Notes under the pieces: generated by a model
Seen by the model: only the letters and a program-made list of their open reading frames with translations
What the model was told of the DNA's origin: nothing
Databases searched by the model: none
Assembly: GCA_902729415.1 (NCBI GenBank)
Contig: CACVCF010000112.1
Coordinates: 124,001 to 188,000 of the forward strand
DNA from: Terasakiella magnetica
Lineage (GTDB): Bacteria > Pseudomonadota > Alphaproteobacteria > Rhodospirillales > Magnetospirillaceae
Reading direction: 5' to 3'
DNA length: 64,000 nucleotides
Part shown: piece by piece, positions 25,300-33,319 of the stretch
Position numbering within the stretch: the first letter of the stretch is position 1
Layout of the letters: each line of letters begins with the position of its first letter
Translations under genes and position numbers: made by a program

Positions 25300-26709
25300 A
25301 TGGTTGAGATGATGCACAACCGGACATTCGACGAAATTTGCGTCGGTGATACCGCCAGCCTGAACCGAAGCTGCACCATGAAGGATGTGGAACTGTTCGG
25401 CGTCGCCACCGGCGATCTCAATCCTACCCATTACAGTGTGGAAAGTGCCGAGCGCTTCGCCCATCAGCGCAAGGTCGTGGCTCATAGCATGTGGGGCGGT
25501 TCGCTGCTGTCGGCGCTTTTGGGCAACGAGCTGCCGGGACCGGGCACGGTCTATCGGGGCCAGGAGATCACCTTCCTCACTCCGGTCGAGGTCGGCGACA
25601 CCCTGACCGTATCCGTGGTGGTGGTGGAGAAGACGCCGCCATCTTCGGTGACGCTGGATTGCAAGGCGGTCAATCAGAAGGGCGAGACGGTGTTCACCGG
25701 CTGCGCCAATGTGCTGGCGCCCAGTGAAAAGGTGGTGCAGCCGCGCATGGAACTGAGCGAGGTCGCTTTGCGTCGCCGCCATCATGTGTTTGAGGATATT
25801 ATCGCCCGCTGTGCCGATATCGCCCCGATTTCGGTGGCGGTGTGTCATCCGTGCGATCAAGTGTCGCTGGAGGGCCCGGTGGAGGCCGCCCGGCTGGGTC
25901 TGATCGATCCCATCCTGATCGGACCGGAAAGCAAGATCCGCTCGGTGGCCAAGGAATGCGGTCTCGATCTGACCGGCCTTCGCATCGTCGATACCGCCCA
26001 TAGCCACGAATCGGCGGAGAAGGCGGTGGCCATGTGCCGTTCGGGCGAGGCCGAGGCCCTGATGAAGGGCTCGCTGCACACCGACGAGATGATGCACGAG
26101 GTGGCGTCGCGCGATAAGGGGCTCAGGACCAGCCGCCGCATCAGCCATGTCTTCGTCATGGATGTCCCCACCTATCCTCGCACCTTGCTGATCACCGACG
26201 CCGCCATCAACATCTATCCGACTCTGGAAGACAAGATGGACATCTGCCAGAACGCCATCGATCTGGCCCATGTGCTGGGGATCGAACTGCCCAAGGTCGC
26301 CATTTTGTCGGCGGTCGAGACCGTTTATCCGAAGATCAACTCCACCATCGAGGCGGCGGCGCTGTGCAAGATGGCCGATCGCGGCCAGATTACCGGCGCC
26401 CAGTTGGATGGGCCGTTGGCCTTCGACAACGCCATCAGCGAGGAAGCGGCCAGAATCAAGAAGATCACCTCGCCGGTGGCGGGCCGCGCCGACATCTTGC
26501 TGGTGCCGGATCTGGAGGCGGGCAACATGTTGGCCAAACAATTGTCCTATCTGGCCGATGCCGACGCCGCCGGAATCGTTCTCGGCGCGCGGGTTCCTAT
26601 CGTCCTGACCAGCCGCGCCGACAGCGCCAAGGCCCGTCTGGCGTCTTGCGCCGTGGCGGTGCTGTTCGCCTATGCCCGCCGGTCCAAGGGTGGCGTTGCC
26701 GCTCAATAG
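25300..26709 (+). CDS. Fused MaoC-like dehydratase / phosphate acetyl(butyryl)transferase
   Basis: 469 residues. The N-terminal hot-dog MaoC domain (about 1-140) carries the hydratase-type FGVATGDLNPTHYSVESA with Asp and His, followed by HSMWGGSLLSALL. The C-terminal phosphotransacetylase domain (about 160-469) has ALMKGSLHTDEMMHEV, TDAAINIYPTLEDKMDIC and QLDGPLAFDNAIS. Such fusions are annotated as bifunctional enoyl-CoA hydratase/phosphate acetyltransferase. The second half swaps CoA and phosphate on short acyl groups. AAAGGGG at 25287-25293 favours the ATG at 25300 over the one at 25294. acetate kinase follows after 35 bases, completing an acyl-CoA to acyl-phosphate to acid plus ATP route. 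Confidence 0.93.
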   Translation: MVEMMHNRTFDEICVGDTASLNRSCTMKDVELFGVATGDLNPTHYSVESAERFAHQRKVVAHSMWGGSLLSALLGNELPGPGTVYRGQEITFLTPVEVGDTLTVSVVVVEKTPPSSVTLDCKAVNQKGETVFTGCANVLAPSEKVVQPRMELSEVALRRRHHVFEDIIARCADIAPISVAVCHPCDQVSLEGPVEAARLGLIDPILIGPESKIRSVAKECGLDLTGLRIVDTAHSHESAEKAVAMCRSGEAEALMKGSLHTDEMMHEVASRDKGLRTSRRISHVFVMDVPTYPRTLLITDAAINIYPTLEDKMDICQNAIDLAHVLGIELPKVAILSAVETVYPKINSTIEAAALCKMADRGQITGAQLDGPLAFDNAISEEAARIKKITSPVAGRADILLVPDLEAGNMLAKQLSYLADADAAGIVLGARVPIVLTSRADSAKARLASCAVAVLFAYARRSKGGVAAQ

Positions 26710-26744
26710 CTCCGTCACACTGACGCCAAGAACAAGGACATCCC

Positions 26745-27938
26745 ATGCGCGACGGCATTCTGGTCATCAACGCCGGTTCTTCCAGCATCAAGTTCTCGCT
26801 TTACCTGTCCAATGGTGAGGAAAAGCCGATTTTGTCCTGTAAGGGGCAGGTGGAGGGCATCAACGTCGCCCCCCATTTCATCGCCAAGTCCCCCCATGGC
26901 GCCGTGCTCAACGAGCAGCGCTGGCCGGATCAACCCGATCTCAGCCACGAAGCGCTGTTCAAGTACATGATCGACTGGATCGAGAGCCAGTTAGGCGATG
27001 CCAAGCTGCGGGCCGCCGGACACCGAGTGGTTCATGGCGGTTCGCAATATTCCTATCCGCTTCGGATCAATGATGATCTGGTGGTGGAACTCGAAGCCCT
27101 GGTGCCGTTGGCCCCCTTGCACCAGCCGCACAATCTGGCCCCCATCCGGGCCCTGGCGCGGGTGCATCCCGACCTGATCCAGGTGGCGTGCTTCGACACC
27201 GCCTTTCACCGCTCGAATCCGTGGGAGGCGCAAAGCTTCGCCCTGCCGCGCAAGCTGACCGGTGAGGGGGTCAAACGCTATGGCTTCCACGGCCTGTCCT
27301 ACGAATACATCGCCCGCCAATTGCGCCAGATCGCCCCCGCCGTGGCGCGCGGCAAGGTGGTGGTCTGCCATCTGGGGTCGGGCGCTTCCATGTGCGCCAT
27401 CAACGATGGCAAGAGCGTGGCCAGCACCATGGGCTTTACCGCTCTCGACGGTCTGCCCATGGGTACTCGGACCGGCACCCTGGATGCGGGCGTTGTGCTC
27501 TATCTGTTGCAGCAAAAAGGTATGACGCCCAAGGAGATCGAAGACCTGCTTTACAAGAAGTCGGGTCTGATCGGCGTGTCAGGGGTCAGCAACGATATGC
27601 GGGTGCTGCTGGAAAGCTCGGAACCTCATGCCGTCGAGGCGGTGGAGCTGTTCGTCTATCGCGTCTCGCGTGAGCTAGGGTCGCTGGCGGCGGCCATGGG
27701 CGGCATCGACGCCCTGGTCTTCACCGCCGGGATCGGCGAACATTCGTCGGAAGTCCGCGCCCGGGTCTGCCGCTATGCCGAGTGGCTGGGGGTGGAGATG
27801 GATCACGAGGCCAATGAGCGTGATGCCATGATGATCAGCGGTATCGACAGTCCGGTCTCGGTCTGGGTTATTCCTACCGACGAGGAAATGATGATCGCCA
27901 AGCATACCCGCGAGGTGTTGCAGAGCGTCAAATCGTAG
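26745..27938 (+). CDS. ackA: Acetate kinase
   Basis: 397 residues of the ASKHA fold: ILVINAGSSSIKFSLY (phosphate loop), AAGHRVVHGG, ACFDTAFH, KRYGFHGLSYEYIA with the catalytic-region histidine, VVCHLGSGASMCAI, GTRTGTLDAG and ALVFTAGIGEHS. It interconverts acetyl phosphate and ADP with acetate and ATP. A related short-chain acid such as propionate or butyrate is possible, given the partner gene. The ATG at 26745 follows AAGGACA. Same operon as the MaoC-phosphotransacetylase. Confidence 0.95.
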   Translation: MRDGILVINAGSSSIKFSLYLSNGEEKPILSCKGQVEGINVAPHFIAKSPHGAVLNEQRWPDQPDLSHEALFKYMIDWIESQLGDAKLRAAGHRVVHGGSQYSYPLRINDDLVVELEALVPLAPLHQPHNLAPIRALARVHPDLIQVACFDTAFHRSNPWEAQSFALPRKLTGEGVKRYGFHGLSYEYIARQLRQIAPAVARGKVVVCHLGSGASMCAINDGKSVASTMGFTALDGLPMGTRTGTLDAGVVLYLLQQKGMTPKEIEDLLYKKSGLIGVSGVSNDMRVLLESSEPHAVEAVELFVYRVSRELGSLAAAMGGIDALVFTAGIGEHSSEVRARVCRYAEWLGVEMDHEANERDAMMISGIDSPVSVWVIPTDEEMMIAKHTREVLQSVKS

Positions 27939-28007
27939 ATGCTGGTCAAGAACGTCCGAACGAGGCAGACTGTGAGCGTCGTTCGGACTGGGTAGGAATC
28001 GGTATTG

Positions 28008-28382
28008 ATGCGGAAAGTGAAAATCTCTGTCGGCAAGGTTGTCATCGTCATTGATCCTGCCGACACTCCCACCGCTCACGCGATCCTCGCCGTGCTGCCG
28101 TTCGAGACGCGGGCGACCACATGGCCGGGCGAAGTCTATTTCCAGGCGCCGCTCCACGCCGACCGCGAGGAAGCCGCCCGCGATGTGGTTGAACTTGGCG
28201 AAATAGCCTTTCGGACGGAAGGCCAGGTGATCATCATCGGCTATGGTCCGACGCCCTGTTCGGAAGCTGATGAAATCCGCCTGGCCTCTCATGCCAATAT
28301 CTGGGGGCGAACCAACGATGATGTGACGGCGTTGGCGTCTATCGAGGCTGGCGATCTGGTTCATTTTGAGGCGGTGGAATAG
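28008..28382 (+). CDS. Cyclophilin-like fold protein (TM1367 family)
   Basis: 124 residues with the pattern of the cyclophilin-like family: KISVGKVVIVID near the start, PTAHAILAVLPFETRATTWPGEVYF, then GEIAFRTEGQVIIIGYGPTP and the C-terminal LVHFEAVE. Members adopt a cyclophilin-like beta-barrel, but peptidyl-prolyl isomerase activity is not established. An AGGA lies 11 bases before the ATG at 28008, and a TTG is in frame just upstream. The lipoprotein gene starts 10 bases after the stop. Confidence 0.82.
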   Translation: MRKVKISVGKVVIVIDPADTPTAHAILAVLPFETRATTWPGEVYFQAPLHADREEAARDVVELGEIAFRTEGQVIIIGYGPTPCSEADEIRLASHANIWGRTNDDVTALASIEAGDLVHFEAVE

Positions 28383-28392
28383 GCTGACCGGT

Positions 28393-28656
28393 ATGAAAAT
28401 GCGTGGCGTGGTGCTGGCTTTGGCGATTGCGCCGCTGCTTGGCGGGTGTGGTATTCCCGATTTGGTGGCTCATACCGTTAAGTCCATCGAGAAGAGGAAT
28501 GAGGGGGGGCAAACCCCGTCCTCGCCTTCATCTGTCGATTCCCAGGCGGCCACCCGGCCCCAAACACAGACTCAGCCCGACGAGCCGCCGCCGCCGGTCA
28601 GTGCTCCGGCACCACGCCGCTCATCCGTCAGTGTCGAGGAATTGCCTGCACGATAA
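28393..28656 (+). CDS. Small proline-rich lipoprotein
   Basis: 87 residues from the ATG at 28393 (MKMRGVV). The lipoprotein signal has a lysine/arginine n-region, a hydrophobic ALAIAPLL and the lipobox LGGC. The mature chain is low-complexity and rich in Ser, Thr, Gln and Pro (QTQPDEPPPPVSAPAPRR), suggesting an unstructured spacer. An earlier in-frame ATG at 28366 overlaps the previous gene and gives a poorer signal peptide. Ten bases after the cyclophilin-like gene. Function is unknown. Confidence 0.75.
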   Translation: MKMRGVVLALAIAPLLGGCGIPDLVAHTVKSIEKRNEGGQTPSSPSSVDSQAATRPQTQTQPDEPPPPVSAPAPRRSSVSVEELPAR

Positions 28657-28668
28657 CGGTGCGGGCGA

Positions 28669-30342
28669 TCAGTTGATCCTGCACTCGACGAAGACAGCGA
28701 TCCGCTTGATGCGTTCGCCCACATCCGCCGAGGATAGGGGGGCTCCACCGGGGGCGGTCTCGTATTTGACGCCGTAGGTGGTGAGGAATTCCCGCGCCAC
28801 CTCTGCCTTGATGGCGAAATTGATATTCTGCGGCAGGTCGCCAGTTTGCCCGGCAATCTTCATGGCGTTGAGCTTGGACGACACCACGCCGACCACATTG
28901 CCGTTCATGTCGGCCAGCGGGCCGCCGGAATTGCCCTTCTGCACCGGGGCGGTCAGCTGGTAGTAGCGGGCATCGCCGTGAATACCGTTCAAGGCGCTGA
29001 TGACGCCCGCGGTGACATTGGCTTCGCGCGACAGCAGCGATGAGAGGGGAAAGCCCACAACCACGACGTCATCGCCCGGTCGCAGTGCTTTGTCATCCCT
29101 GAATTTCGCCACATCACCGACGCGCAGCGAGGTTCTGAGCACAGCGAGATCGTTGCCGGAATCCTTGGCCGACACCACCGCGACCTGAGGAGGGCCGTCC
29201 AGCGGCTTGACCGTGATGGTGCGGCACTGCTCGATCACATGGGCGTTGGTCAGGACTACGCCGTCGCGCGACACCAGGAAGCCCGATCCCGACATGCTGC
29301 GTCCTGGCTTGATCACCTGTTCCGGGGCGGCGGGTTGGGATGGCGGTCCGGATTGAGTATAGACCGGCGGCGTCGCCGTGACCTGGGCCGGTGGTTGCGT
29401 CGGCCTGAGGGCAACGGTGCCCGCTCGCTCGGGCTTGGGCTGCCATTGGGCGGTGCGTTGGCGAATTTTATCCGCTTCACCGGGGGGCAGGGCGGCGGCG
29501 GCATCGTCGCGGTCTTTTTCGTACTTGGCCTTGATTGCGGCATTGGCGCGGGAGGCGGCCAGGACCAGCCAGAAATAGGCCTGGCCCGGATCCTTCTGCA
29601 GCCCGAGGCCGGTGCGGTAGGCCTCTGAAAGATTGTGCTGGCCCACGGCGTCGCCCTGGTCGGCGGCACGGCGGAACCATTGGAGACCCTGCGTGATGTC
29701 CTTGGTCGCGCCTTCACCGGTCCAAAACGCCACGCCGACAATTACCTGGGAGTGGGGCAGTCCGGCATCGGCGGCTTTGCGGGCGTATTCCACCGCCTTG
29801 GCCCGGTTGGTGGGCATGCCGCGCCCGCTCCAATTGAGGTCGGCCAAGCGTTCCTGGCTGGCGGGTACGCCGAGATCGGCGGCACGGCGCAAGAACTCGA
29901 TCCCCTTGGCCTCGTCCTTGCCGATGCCAGAGCCGTAGAAGTACATCTCGCCCAAAGCATGCAGGCTCTCGGGATAGTCCTTTTCCGCCGCCCGACCCAG
30001 CCAAACCAGGGCGGTGGCAGGATCCTTGGGCAGCCCGCGTCCCAGATAATAGGCCATGGCCAGCCAATGTTGCCCCATGGGCTCGCTGGCGGCGGCGGCG
30101 GCGTTGAGCAGCCGCAGACCCTCGCTTTCGTTGCCGGGGCCGGTCAGGCCGAACAGAAAGATATGCCCCAGCCGGGCTTGAGCCTTGGAATTGCCCTGAG
30201 CCGCCACTGGCCGCAGCTCGGTGGCGGCCGTGTTCCAGTCGCGGCGCTGATAGGCGCCGATCCCCTCATCCAATCCGGCCAGAGCTGGAGAGGTGAGGAG
30301 AGACAGGCCGACGATCCCGCGAACAAGGGGGCGAAACTGCAT
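28669..30342 (-). CDS. Secreted Sel1-repeat trypsin-like serine protease
   Basis: 557 residues. A signal peptide (cleavage near ALAG) is followed by about six to seven Sel1-like repeats (about 45-265; for example WLAMAYYLGRGLPKDPATAL), a proline-rich linker (about 300-345) and a trypsin-like domain of the DegP/HtrA type (about 350-550). The catalytic triad is complete: H368 in TNAHVI, D398 in NDLAVL and S472 in KGNSGGPL. No PDZ domain is seen. It is probably a periplasmic protease whose repeats recruit substrate or partners. It converges on the small lipoprotein gene and is preceded by a chemoreceptor fragment gene. Confidence 0.92.
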   Translation of the reverse strand: MQFRPLVRGIVGLSLLTSPALAGLDEGIGAYQRRDWNTAATELRPVAAQGNSKAQARLGHIFLFGLTGPGNESEGLRLLNAAAAASEPMGQHWLAMAYYLGRGLPKDPATALVWLGRAAEKDYPESLHALGEMYFYGSGIGKDEAKGIEFLRRAADLGVPASQERLADLNWSGRGMPTNRAKAVEYARKAADAGLPHSQVIVGVAFWTGEGATKDITQGLQWFRRAADQGDAVGQHNLSEAYRTGLGLQKDPGQAYFWLVLAASRANAAIKAKYEKDRDDAAAALPPGEADKIRQRTAQWQPKPERAGTVALRPTQPPAQVTATPPVYTQSGPPSQPAAPEQVIKPGRSMSGSGFLVSRDGVVLTNAHVIEQCRTITVKPLDGPPQVAVVSAKDSGNDLAVLRTSLRVGDVAKFRDDKALRPGDDVVVVGFPLSSLLSREANVTAGVISALNGIHGDARYYQLTAPVQKGNSGGPLADMNGNVVGVVSSKLNAMKIAGQTGDLPQNINFAIKAEVAREFLTTYGVKYETAPGGAPLSSADVGERIKRIAVFVECRIN

Positions 30343-30368
30343 GGATGGCCTTTCGCGGCCAGAAGTCT

Positions 30369-30674
30369 CTATTCGGCCGTTTCGAGGGCCTCGACCCGCA
30401 TGCTGGTGGCAAGGCGGCTGAGTTCGCTGACGGCGGCGCCCATTTCGGCTTCCAGGGATTGGGTGATGCCGTCAATGCTTTCGGAGACGTGCTTGACCTC
30501 GCCCGCGACGACGGCAAAGCCCTTGCCCGCTTCGCCGGCGCGCGCCGCTTCAATCAGGGCGTTGAGGGCCAGAATGCGGGTGGTTCCCGTCACCTTCTTG
30601 ATCTCCTCAACCTTGCGGGAAACCACATCAGCGAGAGTAGCAGTCAGTTCAATGATGCGATCCTGATCGGACAT
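30369..30674 (-). CDS. Stand-alone 101-residue chemoreceptor signalling-tip protein
   Basis: 101 residues consisting almost only of the hairpin tip of a methyl-accepting chemotaxis protein: [20 protein letters not shown], then [15 protein letters not shown], with about 20 residues before and 45 after. Sensor, membrane helices, HAMP and long methylation bundles are absent. The tip is the part that contacts CheA and CheW. No flanking receptor remnants are visible in the 161 bases upstream. It starts with ATG and lies 26 bases upstream of the protease gene on the same strand. It may be a remnant, or a miniature that caps or competes with receptor arrays. Confidence 0.82.
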   Translation of the reverse strand: MSDQDRIIELTATLADVVSRKVEEIKKVTGTTRILALNALIEAARAGEAGKGFAVVAGEVKHVSESIDGITQSLEAEMGAAVSELSRLATSMRVEALETAE

Positions 30675-30835
30675 TTGGGGCTTCCCGAAGTATATAAGGT
30701 CCGCGCAGTTTAGGTGCTGGACGCCAGAGATGTCGAGTCCCCATCGGAGGGGATGGATATTGACCTACGTGGATTGTGACCATTGTCGGAATGCGCTAAG
30801 ATTATCGGACATATGGCCATTGGGGAGGCATCACC

Positions 30836-31588
30836 ATGGTGCGATCGCAGAAATGTTGGAGACGATCGTGCGGTGTGATGCTGGCGTTGGGTCTGGCGGC
30901 GATGATCGTCCCTTTTGCCACATTGGCTCAGCCCTTCCCTGAAATCGAATATGTCTATCCTGATCAGTCGGTGTGGACCACCCGGACCGATGCCAGGGGT
31001 GAACCGGAAAACCCCTTGCTGCGCTTTGCTGCCAGCTTGTTTTCGAAGGCGGAGATTCCCTGGCATGGCCACGCTTACCCTGCGGCCCGCATGTTCGAGT
31101 ATCTTCAAAACGGGACAGCCCAATTTTCCATCCTGGTCAACGCCCCCTCTTTGCAGGCCTGCTGCCTGGTTGGGCGTAAACCAGTGGCGACGGCGGAAGT
31201 CCGCGTTTACCGGAAGGCGGGCAAGGCACGAATCTCCACCAAGGACGATCTTGTCGGCAAGTCTGTGATTGCCATCATGGGGTACAGCTATGCCGGGGTG
31301 CTGAATTTCATCAATGATCCCAAGAATAAGATTTCCGTCAGTTCGGCCCAGACTCACGATTCCGCATTCATGATGCTGGATCGTGAGCGCGCCGATTATC
31401 TGCTGGAATATTCCGGCCCGGCGGTCGAGGTTTTGGCGGCCCATCCGGTTGCCGGGATCGAGTACGATGTGTTGGCGCGATCCGATGTGCACTTGATTCT
31501 GGCTCGGTCCTATCCCAATGCCGAGGCGGTCATGGCGAAGCTGGAGGCCATCGCCGCCACCTTACATGTGGATGGAATACCGAAATAG
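30836..31588 (+). CDS. Periplasmic amino-acid-type solute-binding protein
   Basis: 250 residues. A signal peptide (GLAAMIVPFATLAQ) precedes a small bilobal fold of the SBP_bac_3 type: AARMFEYLQNGTAQFSILVN, then TKDDLVGKSVIAIMGYSYAG, HDSAFMMLDRERADYLLEY and a terminal ARSYPNAEAVMAKLEAIAAT. A vicinal cysteine pair (ACCLVG) is unusual for the family. GGGGAGG lies well placed for the ATG at 30836. No transporter permease is adjacent. The next gene is a histidine kinase with a periplasmic domain, so a sensory rather than transport role is inferred. Confidence 0.8.
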   Translation: MVRSQKCWRRSCGVMLALGLAAMIVPFATLAQPFPEIEYVYPDQSVWTTRTDARGEPENPLLRFAASLFSKAEIPWHGHAYPAARMFEYLQNGTAQFSILVNAPSLQACCLVGRKPVATAEVRVYRKAGKARISTKDDLVGKSVIAIMGYSYAGVLNFINDPKNKISVSSAQTHDSAFMMLDRERADYLLEYSGPAVEVLAAHPVAGIEYDVLARSDVHLILARSYPNAEAVMAKLEAIAATLHVDGIPK

Positions 31589-31657
31589 CCCCATGCAATT
31601 TTTTGAGGGCCACTTGGCCTTGGATACGGTTTGGGAGAGTGTTAGGGTGTCGCCGCC

Positions 31658-31675
31658 ATGATGATGATGATGATG
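31658..31675 (+). repeat. (ATG)6 microsatellite at the kinase start
   Basis: Six tandem ATG units form the first codons of the histidine kinase gene. Any could initiate, and slippage would change only the number of N-terminal methionines, or shift which ATG is best spaced from the AGGG around 31644. Confidence 0.9.
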
Positions 31676-33154
31676 TTGCGGCGAAAAGGGCAGGAGAACC
31701 GGATCGGCCGCAGGCTGATGGTTCTAATTATCGCTTTCAGTTCAGTGCTGGCTATGTTCGCCACAGGCCTGCAATTGTTCCTTGATTACCGTCAGCAGCG
31801 GGCCGATATCGAGACCCAACTGGACGAGTTGAAGATCTTTCTTCCCCCCATTTCGGCCAGCGTTTGGACCTTTAACGACGAGCATATCCGCCTTACCCTC
31901 GAATCCCTGGTCAAGCTGACCTATATCGACAGCGCCAGCATCACGACGCCCGATGGCCGCAGCACCTGGACCGCCAAGGATACCGAGTCGAAGCGGATCA
32001 TCCGTCGCAGCTATCCCCTGATCCACGAGGAGAGAGGGGAAGGCAAGCCGATCGGTACAGTCGAGGTGGTTGCTGGTCTCGATGGTGTCTATGGCCGCTT
32101 GTTGTCTCAGGCGCTGACCATCCTGGCCAGTAACGCGGTGAAGACCTTCCTGGTCGCCGTCTTTATGTATGTGGTCTTTAGCCGGATGGTGACGCGCCGG
32201 ATCGAGGAACTGGCCCGAAATGCCGGAAGCATGATGCCCGAGATGTTGATGAGCGACGTCTCTGTCTCCGACAACACCATGGCTTTTCCTGAGACTGGCG
32301 ATGAAATCGATCGTTTGCGCTGGGCCTTCGATAATATCGGTCGCCAATTGCGGGCCGCTGCTCACGACCTGCATGACCGCAACATGGTTTTGGAACGTGA
32401 GGTTGTGGAGCGCCAGCGCGCCGAATCCGATCTGCAACAGGTGGTCAAGGAATTGTCGCGTACCAATGCAGAGCTTGAGCGCTTTGCCTATGTGGCGGCT
32501 CACGATCTTCAGGAACCTGTGCGCGGCCTTGTCAGCTTTTCACAATTGCTTGAGCGAAAATACCTCTCCAGCCTGGGTGAGGATGGCAAAGAGTACTTGT
32601 CATTTATCGTCGAGGAAGCCCAGCGCATGTCGAATCTTGTGCGCGATCTTCTGGATTACAGCCGGGTTGGTGCCCAGGGGCTTGCCATGGCCAAGATTGA
32701 TTGTGCCGAGGTGTTGAGCGGGGTGTTGCAAGCTCTGCGCTTGTCTATTGAACAAAACCATGCCGAAGTCATCGTTGGGCCGATGCCCCGGGTGATGGCC
32801 GATGGTGCCCAGATCCATCAGCTTTTCTTCAATCTGATCGGTAATGCCCTGAAATATCGTCGTGAATCCGTGGTGCCCGTTATCCGTATCACTGCCGAGC
32901 GGGAGGAGTTGGGGTGGCGATTCGACGTTGCCGATAACGGTATTGGGATTGATTCGAAATACCACGACTATGTGTTCGAGGTGTTTCGGCGGCTGCACAG
33001 CGGCTCCTCCTATTCTGGAACCGGCATCGGTCTGGCCATCTGTAAGCGCACCGTGGAAAACCATGGCGGCAGTATCTGGCTACGCTCGGTTCCCGGCGAG
33101 GGTACGGTGTTCTCCTTCATCATTCCCGACATCATCACGGAGCGTTTGGCGTAA
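31658..33154 (+). CDS. Membrane-bound sensor histidine kinase
   Basis: 498 residues. Membrane helix 1 (about 20-42), a periplasmic sensor domain (about 43-157, CHASE-like), helix 2 (about 158-178), a HAMP-like and coiled-coil linker, HisKA with H282 in YVAAHDLQEPVRG, and HATPase with N-box FNLIGNALKYR, G1 DNGIGI and G2 GTGIGLAI. The AHDLQEP H-box is the type often seen in phytochrome-like and NtrY/PAS kinases. No response regulator is next to it. The frame begins with six consecutive ATG codons, so the precise start is ambiguous. It probably pairs with the solute-binding protein 69 bases upstream. Confidence 0.92.
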   Translation: MMMMMMLRRKGQENRIGRRLMVLIIAFSSVLAMFATGLQLFLDYRQQRADIETQLDELKIFLPPISASVWTFNDEHIRLTLESLVKLTYIDSASITTPDGRSTWTAKDTESKRIIRRSYPLIHEERGEGKPIGTVEVVAGLDGVYGRLLSQALTILASNAVKTFLVAVFMYVVFSRMVTRRIEELARNAGSMMPEMLMSDVSVSDNTMAFPETGDEIDRLRWAFDNIGRQLRAAAHDLHDRNMVLEREVVERQRAESDLQQVVKELSRTNAELERFAYVAAHDLQEPVRGLVSFSQLLERKYLSSLGEDGKEYLSFIVEEAQRMSNLVRDLLDYSRVGAQGLAMAKIDCAEVLSGVLQALRLSIEQNHAEVIVGPMPRVMADGAQIHQLFFNLIGNALKYRRESVVPVIRITAEREELGWRFDVADNGIGIDSKYHDYVFEVFRRLHSGSSYSGTGIGLAICKRTVENHGGSIWLRSVPGEGTVFSFIIPDIITERLA

Positions 33155-33319
33155 TACCAAGCTTGTGCTGCGTAGGACTTGCTCGGGGGGATTTCCAGAG
33201 CACCTGACTGGCTATGTTCGCCATGGCAAACAGTGGAGGGCTCCATAGCTGCGGTGGTGGTTCTATTCTTTGCCATTACGGTCATTCACAGAATTTTATG
33301 AGAGTCTCAGAGGGTATCG

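Noticed and set aside
31748..33223. A 16-base exact repeat at 31748-31763 and 33208-33223 flanking the kinase gene body
   Set aside because: A chance match of this length is expected about once in a window of this size, and the context shows no mobile-element structure.
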